DNA of 64,000 nucleotides from Stenotrophomonas maltophilia (lineage in GTDB: Bacteria > Pseudomonadota > Gammaproteobacteria > Xanthomonadales > Xanthomonadaceae), in the NCBI RefSeq assembly GCF_006974125.1, contig NZ_CP037858.1, forward strand, positions 2,604,001-2,668,000, read 5' to 3'. The translations under genes were made by a program, and so were the position numbers. This document shows, in pieces, positions 45,246 through 53,689 of this stretch. The notes beneath the pieces were generated by a model, which worked only from the letters and a program-made list of their open reading frames with translations, did not search any database and was not told the origin of the DNA. Each line of letters begins with the position of its first letter. The first letter of the stretch is position 1.

Positions 45246-46588
45246 CAGGCCGCCTCGCACTCCACCACGCCGCCGCTTTCCAGCGGCAGGTGCAGGCGGA
45301 TGCAGGCACCGCCCAGCTCCGAATCGGTCACTTCAACGTGGCCGCCATGCTTGTCGGCCACTACCTGCACCAGCGCCAGACCGAGGCCGAACCCGGGGCT
45401 GCCCGGATCCAGCCGCACATAGGGTTGAAGCACCTGGCCGCGCAGTTCGGGTGCGATGCCGGGGCCGTCGTCCTCCACCTGCAGGCATAGCCAGCCGTCG
45501 TTGACGGTGCTGGCGATACGGATCTGCCGCCGTGCGTAGCGCAGGGCATTGCCGAGCAGGTTGCGCAATGCCAGTTCCAGCATGTGCCGGTTGACGTTGA
45601 CCAGGCCGACCGGCGACAGCGCCTGCTGCACGGGCATCGGCAACGGCGCGAACTGGGCCACTACCCCGCGTACCAGTGCCGCCAGTTGCAGGCGCTGCCG
45701 GGTCAGCTGATGGCAGCGACCGAGTGCGGCGTACTCGACGCCGGCATCGGTGAGGTGCTGCAGCCGATCAACGTCGGTGCGCAGGCCGCCCAGGGCATCA
45801 CGCTGGATCTCGTCCAGCGCGGTGTCCTCCAGGTCGGCCAGGCCGAAGCGCATCCGTGCCAGTGGGGTGCGCACTTCATGTGCCACTGCCTGCGCCAGAA
45901 CGCGCTGGCTTTCCAGCAGCTGCTGCAGTTGCTCGGCCATATGGTTGAAGGCATTGGCCAGCGGCCGCACCAGCGCGGTGCCGGCGCGTGGCGCACGCGT
46001 GTCCAGCTGTCCGTCGCGCATCTGCCGGGCCGCCTGTGCCAACTGCGAGACGTCACGCCACAGGCGGTAGACCATCACGTACATCGGCAGTGCCACGGCC
46101 ACCATCAGGATCAGCAGCAGGATGGCCACGCCGGACACTTCGCTGTCCTGCCAGCCCTCGTCGGGCAGCGCTTCGTCCAACGGCCCCAGCATCACCGCGT
46201 AGTCGCTGTCGCCGATCCGCTGAAGGCTGCGCATGTGCTCCAGGTCGATCTGCACGCGGCCGTTGTTGAAGGGGGGACGCTGGCTGGCCGGCAGCTCCTT
46301 CATCGCCTCGGCCAACGGCACCATGCGCAGGGCATAGGCGAAATCAGCGTCCAGTTGGCGCGCCAGCGTCGGCCACTGCTCGCGCGGGGTTTCGGCGAAG
46401 CGGTGCTGCAGCAGGGCATGGGTGCCACGCATTTCGGCCTGGAGCCCGGCTTCGGTGCGGTCTTCCAGCAGCGCGTCCCAGGCCCACAGGCCCAGCACGA
46501 TCAGCAGCAGGTGGGCGACCAGGAAACCGATGCCGTAGCGCAGGAAGTGGAAGGCGTGGCCGCGCATCGCCGAGGGCGTGCGCTTCAT
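45242..46588 (-). CDS. Sensor histidine kinase, RstB-like
   Basis: 448 residues. N-terminal helix (YGIGFLVAHLLLIVLGLWAW), ~110-residue periplasmic part, second helix (GVAILLLILMVAVALPMYVMVY), HAMP region, HisKA with VAHEVRTPLARMRF, and HATPase_c (LLGNALRYA, DDGPGIAP, GFGLGLALV). The overall plan and the upstream RstA-like regulator suggest an RstAB-type pair. The ATG at 46588 overlaps the regulator stop (ATGA); an ATG at 46594 is equally possible. Signal unknown. Confidence 0.92.
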   Translation of the reverse strand: MKRTPSAMRGHAFHFLRYGIGFLVAHLLLIVLGLWAWDALLEDRTEAGLQAEMRGTHALLQHRFAETPREQWPTLARQLDADFAYALRMVPLAEAMKELPASQRPPFNNGRVQIDLEHMRSLQRIGDSDYAVMLGPLDEALPDEGWQDSEVSGVAILLLILMVAVALPMYVMVYRLWRDVSQLAQAARQMRDGQLDTRAPRAGTALVRPLANAFNHMAEQLQQLLESQRVLAQAVAHEVRTPLARMRFGLADLEDTALDEIQRDALGGLRTDVDRLQHLTDAGVEYAALGRCHQLTRQRLQLAALVRGVVAQFAPLPMPVQQALSPVGLVNVNRHMLELALRNLLGNALRYARRQIRIASTVNDGWLCLQVEDDGPGIAPELRGQVLQPYVRLDPGSPGFGLGLALVQVVADKHGGHVEVTDSELGGACIRLHLPLESGGVVECEAAC

Positions 46589-47274
46589 CCCCATGCCGAG
46601 CGGCTGAACAGGTAGCCGCGTCCACGCACGGTCTTGATCCGCTCCGGTTGTTCAGGGTTGTCGCCCAGCTTGCGGCGAAGGCGTGAGATGCGTGCATCGA
46701 TCGAACGGTCCAGGCCGTCAAAGGCGATGCCACGCAGGCCGCGCAGCAGCGCGTCGCGGTCGAGGATCTGCCCCGCGTTGCTGGCCAGCAGGAACAGCAG
46801 GTCGAACTCGGCGGTGGTCAGTTCCAGCAGGGCGCCCTGCAGGTGCACATTGCGGGTGGACGGGTCGATGTTCAGCTCGCCGAAGCGCAGGCTGCCGTCG
46901 CGTGGTTCGACCCGGCGATGGCGGCGCAGGTGCGCACGCAGGCGGGCCAGCAGCACCCGCGGTTCGATGGGTTTGCCGATGTAATCGTCGGCGCCCAGCT
47001 CCAGTCCCAGCACCTGGTCGATGTTGTCGGTGCGGGCGGTCAGCACGCAGATGATGCCGTCATAGTGGGGTCGGATCTGCCGACACACTTCGAAACCATC
47101 CTGATCGGGCAGGCCGACGTCGAGCAGGACCAGGGCCGGCTTCTCGGTCAGGATCCGGGTCACCGCACGCTCACCGCTGCGCTCGTGGGCCACCTGGTAG
47201 CCATGCCGCTGCAGATAGTCGCTGACCATCGTACCCAGGCGGGCATCGTCTTCGACCAGTACGATATCCAGCAT
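46585..47274 (-). CDS. OmpR-family response regulator, RstA-like
   Basis: 229 residues. Receiver with VLVEDDARLGTMV, phospho-Asp in LVLLDVGLPDQDG, and ADDYIGKPIEPRVLLARLRAHLRR, which closely follows the RstA pattern. Winged helix: LELTTAEFDLLFLLASNAGQILDRDALL and DGLDRSIDARISRLRRKLGDN. First gene of the pair with the kinase. A GTTAC direct repeat upstream resembles an OmpR-class tandem site and could serve autoregulation or the divergent asparagine-synthase gene. Confidence 0.94.
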   Translation of the reverse strand: MLDIVLVEDDARLGTMVSDYLQRHGYQVAHERSGERAVTRILTEKPALVLLDVGLPDQDGFEVCRQIRPHYDGIICVLTARTDNIDQVLGLELGADDYIGKPIEPRVLLARLRAHLRRHRRVEPRDGSLRFGELNIDPSTRNVHLQGALLELTTAEFDLLFLLASNAGQILDRDALLRGLRGIAFDGLDRSIDARISRLRRKLGDNPEQPERIKTVRGRGYLFSRSAWG

Positions 47275-47446
47275 TTTCAAGGCCTCCGTGGGCGCAAACG
47301 TACCGCCACGGCACGAGCGCGGCGATGCTATCCCAGCCTGCGGGCCGCCCGGGTCCCGGGGGCGGGCGCCATTCAGCCGGGGTTGCTGGCGCTCGGGCCG
47401 GGCCTCAGGCCTGGCAACAACTTGGCGTCCAGCATAGCGTGTTGCT

Positions 47447-47461
47447 GTTACAAAACGTTAC
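47447..47461. promoter_or_regulatory. GTTAC direct repeat, probable response-regulator site
   Basis: GTTACAAAACGTTAC: two GTTAC half-sites with 10-bp period, as OmpR-family regulators prefer. It is in the 350-bp gap between the RstA-like gene and the divergent asparagine-synthase-like gene. The remainder of that gap (47275-47624) is GC-rich with a palindrome near 47394-47412 and no gene that I can support. Confidence 0.5.
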
Positions 47462-47624
47462 CTTCGTGATACGTCTGGTGACCATCGCTGACAGCAAAGC
47501 GACTGACGCGGGGCAGGTGGGGCGCGGAGCATGGAGTCTCCTCCGCTCCGCGTGCCGTTCCCATGTCGCCCGCTGCCCTCTGCCTGCTGAACCCTTCCCG
47601 CCGTTGCCGCTGCGGAGGTGCCCG

Positions 47625-49526
47625 ATGAGCGGCGTGGTCGGGGCCTGGCTGCCGCCCGCCGCGGACGAGCACCTGCTGCAGCAGCTGGCGCCGATGCTGC
47701 GCGCCCTGCAGCAGCGGGGCCGGGGCCGCATCGGCTACTGGACCGACGCCGAGGCCGGCCTGGCGCTGGGCCATTGCCGGGCACCAACCGATACGCCGTT
47801 GCAGCCCCTGAGTTCGGACTGTGGTCGCTACGTGCTGTGCCTGGATGGCCGGTTGTACAACCGGGCCGACCTGCAGTCGCAGCTGCGCGATCTGCCGCGC
47901 AGCTGCAGCGATGCGCGGCTGCTGCTGCAGGCGATCGTCGAATGGGGCGTGGAGCGGGCGCTGTCGCGTATCGAAGGCGCGTTCGGCTTCAGCGTCTGGG
48001 ACCGTGAGTCGCGTGCGTTGTGGCTGGCCCGCGACCCGGTCGGCGAGCGGCCGCTGTACTACGGCTGGTACCAGGGCCAGTTCCTGTTTGCCTCGGAAAT
48101 GAAGGCGCTTCAGGCCTTCGCCGGCTTTGCCCCGAGCATCGACCAGGATGCGCTGAGCCTGCTGCTGCGCCATGACTACGTGCCGGCACCACACACCATC
48201 TACCGCGGCATCCACAAGCTGGTGGCAGGCGCGATGCTGCGCATCGATCTGAATGACCATGCGGCTGGCGGTTCCAGCCAGGCCGCACAGGGCGGCTCAC
48301 GCTACTGGTGCGCACGCGATGCGATGCAGAGTGCACTGCAGGAACCCCTGCAGCCGGCACCCAGCCTGGAGCAGGCCACCGACCAGCTGGAAGCGGTACT
48401 GCAGAAGGCCATTGCCGCACGGATGCACTCGCCGCTGGCCTGCGGCGCGTTCCTGTCCGGTGGCACCGATTCTTCATTGGTAACCGCAATGATGCAGGCG
48501 CAGTCGACCCTGCCGATCGAGGCGTGGACGGTCGGCTTCGACGATCCCGGCCATGACGAGAGCGACTGGGCCTCGCAGGTCGCGCGCCACCTGGGCGTGC
48601 AGCATCACCTGCACCGCATGGACGCACGCCAGGGGCTGGACCTGCTGCAGCGCCTGCCGCAGGTCTGGTGCGAGCCGTTCGCCGACGCCTCGCAGTTGCC
48701 GACCCTGCTGGCCAGTGAACTGCTGGGCGCGCGCAAGCCGGTGGCGCTCACCGGCGACGGTGGCGATGAACTGTTCTTCGGCCACCCCAGCTATGGCCGC
48801 GCACTGCGCAATGCGCGCCTGTGCGGTGGCCTGCCGGACTGGGTGCGCGACCTGGCGCGGCGCAGTGGCAACCGCATGAACGTCGAGCGTGGCCGCCTGG
48901 GTGGCTGGCGTGCGCTGGTGGCCGAGGTTGCCGCCAACGACGTGGAAGGGCATTACCTGCAGCGTGTGACCCGCTGGCGGCAGCCGGCGCAGGTGGTGCT
49001 GGGCGCGCGCGAGCCGATGACGATCTTCCAGCAGCAGGACACCGCGCTGCCGGCCGAGGCGCGCATCCAGCTGCTGGATTTCCGCATGGACCTGGCTGAG
49101 GGCATCCTCGCCAAGGTCGATCGTGCGGGCATGGCGGCCGGTGTGGAAACGCGTGCACCGCTGCTGGACATGGAGGTGGTGCGGTTGGCCTGGCGCCTGC
49201 CCCAGCACCTGAAGTACCACGATGGCGAGCACAAGCTGATCCTGAAGCACCTGCTGGCGCGCTATCTGCCCGAACCGCTGGTGTATCGCCCCAAGCGCGG
49301 CTTCGGGCCGCCGATGGCGCGCTGGTTGGCCGGCCCGCTGCGCGATTGGGCGGAGGCGCTGCTGGACCCGCAGCTGCTGCGCAACCAGGGCTGCTTCGAT
49401 GCGGCGCGCGTGCGCGGTATCTGGGAGGCGTTCCTGCGCGGTGAGCGCAAGTGGCACACGCACCTGTGGAACGTGTTGATGTTCCAGGCGTGGCACCAGC
49501 ACTGGCACGTCAATCGCGGGCGTTGA
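47625..49526 (+). CDS. Asparagine synthase-like protein with Cys2 replaced by Ser
   Basis: 633 residues. N-terminal Ntn-glutaminase fold (RALWLARDPVGERPLYYGW, FASEMKALQAF) and C-terminal ATP-pyrophosphatase domain with the P-loop FLSGGTDSSLVTAMM, VALTGDGGDELFFGH and the late YRPKRGFGPPMARW motif, as in AsnB. The start is MSGVVGAW, so the catalytic cysteine that must follow the initiator Met is Ser, and glutamine hydrolysis is doubtful. GGAGG stands before this ATG, so the start is secure. It may use ammonia or amidate another substrate. Single gene. Confidence 0.9.
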   Translation: MSGVVGAWLPPAADEHLLQQLAPMLRALQQRGRGRIGYWTDAEAGLALGHCRAPTDTPLQPLSSDCGRYVLCLDGRLYNRADLQSQLRDLPRSCSDARLLLQAIVEWGVERALSRIEGAFGFSVWDRESRALWLARDPVGERPLYYGWYQGQFLFASEMKALQAFAGFAPSIDQDALSLLLRHDYVPAPHTIYRGIHKLVAGAMLRIDLNDHAAGGSSQAAQGGSRYWCARDAMQSALQEPLQPAPSLEQATDQLEAVLQKAIAARMHSPLACGAFLSGGTDSSLVTAMMQAQSTLPIEAWTVGFDDPGHDESDWASQVARHLGVQHHLHRMDARQGLDLLQRLPQVWCEPFADASQLPTLLASELLGARKPVALTGDGGDELFFGHPSYGRALRNARLCGGLPDWVRDLARRSGNRMNVERGRLGGWRALVAEVAANDVEGHYLQRVTRWRQPAQVVLGAREPMTIFQQQDTALPAEARIQLLDFRMDLAEGILAKVDRAGMAAGVETRAPLLDMEVVRLAWRLPQHLKYHDGEHKLILKHLLARYLPEPLVYRPKRGFGPPMARWLAGPLRDWAEALLDPQLLRNQGCFDAARVRGIWEAFLRGERKWHTHLWNVLMFQAWHQHWHVNRGR

Positions 49527-49553
49527 GATTCCTTCGCGGTTTGTTCTGCGTGG

Positions 49554-49649
49554 CGCAGGGCGGATGCCCTTGCGTACGAATGTCCTCCGGCGCCGGCCGT
49601 TGGCAGTCACCTCCCCCTTTACTTCGTACGCAAGGGCATCCGCCCTGCG
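49554..49649 (-). repeat. Element E5: 42-bp core within perfect 27-bp inverted arms
   Basis: Arms 49554-49580 and 49623-49649 are perfectly complementary (27 of 27). The core 49581-49622, read on the minus strand, starts GTAAAGGGGGAGGTG and ends CCGGAGGACA. It differs from the E6 core at five of 42 positions, whereas the arms of the two copies are unrelated. Confidence 0.9.
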
Positions 49650-49717
49650 TTCGGAGTTCGTCGGCGCCTCATTGAAGGCAGATTGTTCGCAGCCTTACCC
49701 ACCGCAAGCCGAGCCTC

Positions 49718-49813
49718 GTCGGGGCGGGCAGGGGTCTGGGCAAAGTAAAGGAGGAGGTGGCGGCCAACGGCCGGCACCGGGGGACATTTGCCCAGGCCCC
49801 TGCCTGTCCCGGC
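49718..49813 (+). repeat. Element E6: second copy of the 42-bp core family
   Basis: Core 49745-49786 on the plus strand (GTAAAGGAGGAGGTG ... CCGGGGGACA). Arms 49718-49744 and 49787-49813 match at 23 of 27 positions and share no sequence with the E5 arms. Inside the core GGUG/CACC and GGCC/GGCC can pair around an AAC loop. E5, E6 and the terminator fill the 431-bp gap between asnB and the phasin gene; I see no gene there. Confidence 0.88.
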
Positions 49814-49874
49814 GGGGCCCTTCAGTTCGCGGCGAATCCAGACGAGGGAGCGCTCTTCAATGCAGACGCCAGGC

Positions 49875-49912
49875 AAAAAAAGACCCGGCAGAGGGAGGGA
49901 TCTGCCGGGTCC
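49875..49912 (-). terminator. Rho-independent terminator of the phasin gene
   Basis: On the minus strand GACCCGGCAGA pairs with TCTGCCGGGTC and is followed by T7. A second hairpin, TTGCATGGG/CCCATGCAA (49916-49941), lies between it and the stop codon. Confidence 0.85.
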
Positions 49913-49957
49913 GGATTGCATGGGGGGAGGGACCCATGCAATGAGTGTTGCGTCGCG

Positions 49958-50311
49958 TCAGTGACTGTTCGCGTCCGCCGTTGATTGGTTGTAGCCCTGC
50001 ACCAGTTCGGACCAGGCCTTGCTGGCCTGCAGGCCGAGGCCGACCATGTCCTGCTGGGCCTGGCCCAGCCGTTGCAGGTTGTCCTGCCACAGCTGCGTGC
50101 CCTTGTTGAGCGTCCCGGCCGCGTCTTCACCGCGGGCCAGTTCACCCAGCCAGCCGCCGGTCGCGGTCAGGTTGCGCTCCATCACCTTCAGCTGCACGCC
50201 GAACATGCTTTCCGCGTTCTCCAATGCCAACCGGTTCGCGCGCGTTGCCGCGGCGGCGAGCTGGCGGGTGGCATCACTGAAGCGATCGCTGAAGGCGGCG
50301 GCCATGGGCAT
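49958..50311 (-). CDS. Phasin family protein
   Basis: 117 residues, mostly amphipathic helix: FSDRFSDATRQLAAAATRANRLALENAESMFGVQLKVMERNLTA and WSELVQGYNQS, the pattern of phasins that coat polyhydroxyalkanoate granules. No signal peptide. ATG at 50311 is used; a second ATG at 50305 is equally likely, and neither has a strong ribosome site. Upstream GCATTGCA motifs resemble a PhaR-type operator. Whether this organism makes PHA cannot be seen here; some phasin-like proteins serve other roles. Confidence 0.85.
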   Translation of the reverse strand: MPMAAAFSDRFSDATRQLAAAATRANRLALENAESMFGVQLKVMERNLTATGGWLGELARGEDAAGTLNKGTQLWQDNLQRLGQAQQDMVGLGLQASKAWSELVQGYNQSTADANSH

Positions 50312-50326
50312 CAGGAAGTGGCTTGA

Positions 50327-50361
50327 TGCATTGCAGCATACGCCCTTGATGCCGCATTGCA
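50327..50361 (-). promoter_or_regulatory. Paired GCATTGCA motifs, possible PhaR-type operator
   Basis: TGCATTGCAGCA at 50327-50338 and GCATTGCA at 50354-50361, in the leader of the phasin gene. PhaR repressors of other bacteria bind TGC-N-GCA rich sites ahead of phasin genes. Inference from motif and position only. Confidence 0.35.
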
Positions 50362-50372
50362 ACAAAAATAAC

Positions 50373-50393
50373 AAAGGCGCCCAGGGCGCCTTT
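50373..50393 (-). terminator. Rho-independent terminator of queD
   Basis: AAAGGCGCCC/GGGCGCCTTT hairpin followed on the minus strand by a T-rich stretch (GTTATTTTTG). It separates queD from the phasin promoter region. Confidence 0.8.
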
Positions 50394-50420
50394 GAAACAC
50401 CTTTCAGATCAATGGGTTGA

Positions 50421-50783
50421 TCAGGCCGCCGGGCCGCGGTAACGGCAGCCCGAGGTGCAGGTTTCATGCACGGTGATCTCGCTCAGCGCCGGCAGGCTGG
50501 GCTTGAGTTCGTTCCAGATCCACACCGCCAGGTTCTCGCTGGTCGGGTTCTCCAGGCCGGGGATGTCATTGAGGTAGTGATGGTCCAGGCGGTCGTAGAT
50601 CGGCTGGAAGGCCGCCTTCACGTCGCCGAAGTCCATGATCCAGCCGGTCTGCGCACCCGGCTCGCCCTCGACCTTCAGTTCCACCCGGAACGAGTGGCCG
50701 TGCAGGCGCGCGCACTTGTGCCCCGGCGGCACGTTGGGGAGGCGGTGCGCCGCCTCGAGCATGAAGACTTTGAAGATTTCCAT
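50421..50783 (-). CDS. queD: 6-carboxytetrahydropterin synthase (QueD)
   Basis: 120 residues, the typical QueD length. Motifs: [22 protein letters not shown] with the catalytic Cys and the zinc histidines, [38 protein letters not shown] and the closing [12 protein letters not shown]. It converts dihydroneopterin triphosphate to 6-carboxytetrahydropterin in queuosine (7-deazaguanine) synthesis. Start MEIFKVF is the usual one. It diverges from the TonB receptor gene. Confidence 0.95.
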   Translation of the reverse strand: MEIFKVFMLEAAHRLPNVPPGHKCARLHGHSFRVELKVEGEPGAQTGWIMDFGDVKAAFQPIYDRLDHHYLNDIPGLENPTSENLAVWIWNELKPSLPALSEITVHETCTSGCRYRGPAA

Positions 50784-50853
50784 GGCGCAATTGTACGCCG
50801 CAGGTGGCAAGCCATCCTGAGCGGATGTTGGGCTTTCGTGAAGTAACTCTTTC

Positions 50854-50902
50854 CATCCGGATGAAGAGATGATAGTTTCTCTTATATCCGTATGAAGAGA
50901 TG
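50854..50902. promoter_or_regulatory. Tandem operator-like repeats upstream of the TonB receptor
   Basis: CATCCGGATGAAGAGATG at 50854-50871 and TATCCGTATGAAGAGATG at 50885-50902: 16 of 18 bases identical, spaced 31 bp start to start (about three helical turns), in an AT-rich island between queD and the receptor gene. Two sites on the same helix face suggest a cooperative regulator. I cannot name it. Confidence 0.6.
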
Positions 50903-50975
50903 TTATTGGCCGGACCCCGGCCAGGCATGGACTACTGCGGAACTACGTCGCCCTTTCCACCTTCCCCACATCGTC

Positions 50976-53615
50976 ATGCCCAAGCACACCCTGCTCGTGG
51001 CGGCCCTGGCCGTCGCTCTGGCCGCGCCTTTGTCCGCCGCCGCCGAAACCTCCGCCGACGCCAGTGGCGAAGCCAGCACCCTGGCCGCCGTGCGCGTCAC
51101 CGGTTCCAACATCAAGCGCACCGATACCGAGGCCTCCAACCCGGTGCAGGTGATCGGCCGCCAGCAGCTGGAACAGACCGGCAAGGCCACCGTGGCCGAT
51201 GTGCTGCGCTCGATCTCGGCCAACACCGGCAACGCCAGCAACGAAACCACCAACAACGGCTGGGCCTCCGGCTCGGCCGGCATCGGCCTGCGTGGCCTGT
51301 CGCAGAAAAACACGCTGGTGCTGCTCAACGGCCGCCGCCTGGCCAACTACGGATTCCCGGCCGGTGGCCTGTCCGACACCTTCGTCGACCTCAACGCGCT
51401 GCCGCTGGTCGCGGTCGAGCGCATTGAAGTGCTCAAGGACGGCGCCTCGGCGGTGTACGGCTCCGATGCCGTGGCCGGCGTGGTCAACATCATCACCCGG
51501 CAGAACTTCGAAGGCGCCGAGATCGGCGGCAGCTTCGGCGGTGCCGACCAGGGTGGCCTGCACGAGCAGAACCTGAAGTTCGTCGGCGGCCTCGGTGATC
51601 TCGACACCGATGGCTACAACATCCTCTTCAGCCTGCAGGGCTACAACCGCGAGCGCCTGGACCAGGACGAGCGCAACCTGACCAAGAGCGGCATCTACAC
51701 CGATGCGCCGGGTGGCCGCTGGAACGGCTGGTCGGCCAAGGGCGCGCGCTACCTGGTCAACGGCGTGTCGGTGCCGATGCTCGATGCCAACGGCAACTGC
51801 CCGACCGGTACCACCCGCGTTGCCAGCGCACCGATCGACGGCCTCGCCGGTGACACCTGCGGTTTCAACCAGGCACCGTTCACCACGCTGATTCCTTCGA
51901 CCAAGCGCTACCAGGCCTACGCCAACGGTACTTTCCGCCTGAACGACAACGTCGAAGCCTTCGGCGAAGTGCTGTACAGCCAGATCAAGAGCGCCGCGTG
52001 GTTCGGTAGCAGCCCATTCTTCACCCTGGAGAGCGGCCGCTTCGCACTGAACGCGAACAGCGGCCTCGCCGAGCCGGTGTCGTCGCTGCTGCCGGCCAAC
52101 AATCCGTACAACCCGTATGGCCGTGCGATTCCGATCGAATACACCTTCTTCGACCTCGGCGGCACGATCAAGACCAACCGCTCAACCGCCTATCGCGGTG
52201 TGTTCGGCCTTCGTGGCACCACCGCCAACTGGGACTGGGAAGTGGCTGCATTCGGTGCGCGCAGCAGCGAGCGCGAGAGCGTGTCCGGCGGCTTCGCCAA
52301 TCGCTGGGCGCTGGCCGATGCGCTGGCCACCGGCAGCTACAACCTGCTGAACCCGGCGGCCACGCCGCAGTCGGTGCGCGATTCCATCAACATCGCCACG
52401 CTGCGCCCGGCCGAGTCCAAGCTACAGGGGATCGACGCCAAGATCTCCGGCAGCCTGGGCCACACCTGGGCCGGTGAGATCGGCTTTGCTGCCGGTGCCG
52501 AATGGCGCCGCGAGAAGCTCGACTCCAACAACCCGTGGCAGATCGATGCCGGCCTGCAGGTGCGCCCGGCCATTGCCGAAGTGCATGGCCAGCGCCAGGT
52601 CAGTGCCGCCTACGCCGAAGTAAACGTGCCGCTGGCCTCGACGCTGGAGCTGTCCGCCGCCGCGCGCGCCGATCACTACGATGACTTCGGCGATGCGTTC
52701 TCGCCGAAGATCGGCCTGCGCTGGCAGCCGCTGGATTTCCTGCTGGTGCGTGCGTCGGCGTCGAAGGGCTTCCGTGCACCATCGCTGTCGGAGAACTCCA
52801 ACAGCACCAGCATCGCCTACGGCAGCGTGGTCGATCCGCGTGATCCGGACGTGCCGGGCTCGCGCCAGAATCCGACCTTCTTCACCGTCGGCAACAACGA
52901 ACTGAAGCCCGAGCGTACCAGGAGCGTGAACTTCGGCGTGGTGCTGTCGCCGTGGGCCAACACCAACGTGAGCGTGGACTACTACCGCATCCAGCTGGAC
53001 AACCTGGTCGGCACCAACAACACCCAGACCCTGGTCAACGACAACGTGGCCGGCGCGGTGCAGCGCGATGAGCGTGGCAAGCTGCAGGCGGTCTACAACC
53101 GCTACCAGAACCTGAGCGAGCTGAAGACCTCGGGCATCGATGTCGAGCTGCGCCAGCGCATCCCGACCGCGGCACTGGGTGACTTCACCGTGTCCTCGGC
53201 CTACACCCACGTGCGTGACTACCGTCGCCCGACCGTGGTCGGTGGCCCGCTGGTGGACTACGCCGGCAGCAACCTGGGCGCGACCCTGCCCAAGGACAAG
53301 GCCACCACCACGCTGGACTGGAAGTACGGCGACTTCAACGCGGCGGTGACCTGGTACTACACCAGCAGCTATCGCCAGGAAGCGAGCACCGCCGCCAAGG
53401 CCGTGCAGCAGCAGGTCGGCAGCTACAGCCAGTACGACCTCTACCTGGCCTACACCGGCGTCGACAAGCTGACCGTGTACGCCAAGGTGCAGAACCTGGC
53501 CGACAAGACGCCGCCGTATGACGCCTCGTTCCCCGGCATCCGCGCGCCGTACGACTTCAGCCAGTACGACCTGCGCGGCCGCTACTTCACGCTGGGCTTC
53601 GATTACCGCTTCTGA
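50976..53615 (+). CDS. TonB-dependent outer membrane receptor
   Basis: 879 residues. Signal peptide (TLLVAALAVALAAPLSAAAE), a short TonB-box-like region (LAAVRVTGSNIKRTDTEASN), plug domain (LRGLSQKNTLVLLNGRRLANYG, VERIEVLKDGASAVYGSDAVAGVVNIIT) and a large beta-barrel ending ...YFTLGFDYRF with a C-terminal Phe. The VTGSNIKRTDTE start places it with the large Xanthomonad/Caulobacter receptor class that often imports sugars or peptides. It is followed 74 bp later by a secreted M14 peptidase, suggesting peptide use. ATG at 50976 gives the signal peptide directly. Confidence 0.94.
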   Translation: MPKHTLLVAALAVALAAPLSAAAETSADASGEASTLAAVRVTGSNIKRTDTEASNPVQVIGRQQLEQTGKATVADVLRSISANTGNASNETTNNGWASGSAGIGLRGLSQKNTLVLLNGRRLANYGFPAGGLSDTFVDLNALPLVAVERIEVLKDGASAVYGSDAVAGVVNIITRQNFEGAEIGGSFGGADQGGLHEQNLKFVGGLGDLDTDGYNILFSLQGYNRERLDQDERNLTKSGIYTDAPGGRWNGWSAKGARYLVNGVSVPMLDANGNCPTGTTRVASAPIDGLAGDTCGFNQAPFTTLIPSTKRYQAYANGTFRLNDNVEAFGEVLYSQIKSAAWFGSSPFFTLESGRFALNANSGLAEPVSSLLPANNPYNPYGRAIPIEYTFFDLGGTIKTNRSTAYRGVFGLRGTTANWDWEVAAFGARSSERESVSGGFANRWALADALATGSYNLLNPAATPQSVRDSINIATLRPAESKLQGIDAKISGSLGHTWAGEIGFAAGAEWRREKLDSNNPWQIDAGLQVRPAIAEVHGQRQVSAAYAEVNVPLASTLELSAAARADHYDDFGDAFSPKIGLRWQPLDFLLVRASASKGFRAPSLSENSNSTSIAYGSVVDPRDPDVPGSRQNPTFFTVGNNELKPERTRSVNFGVVLSPWANTNVSVDYYRIQLDNLVGTNNTQTLVNDNVAGAVQRDERGKLQAVYNRYQNLSELKTSGIDVELRQRIPTAALGDFTVSSAYTHVRDYRRPTVVGGPLVDYAGSNLGATLPKDKATTTLDWKYGDFNAAVTWYYTSSYRQEASTAAKAVQQQVGSYSQYDLYLAYTGVDKLTVYAKVQNLADKTPPYDASFPGIRAPYDFSQYDLRGRYFTLGFDYRF

Positions 53616-53689
53616 TCCATCCGCCGCGGCCGGTCACCTGAAGGGACCGGCCGCGCGACTGTCTGCCGTTGTGTTCCAAAGGAGTCACC

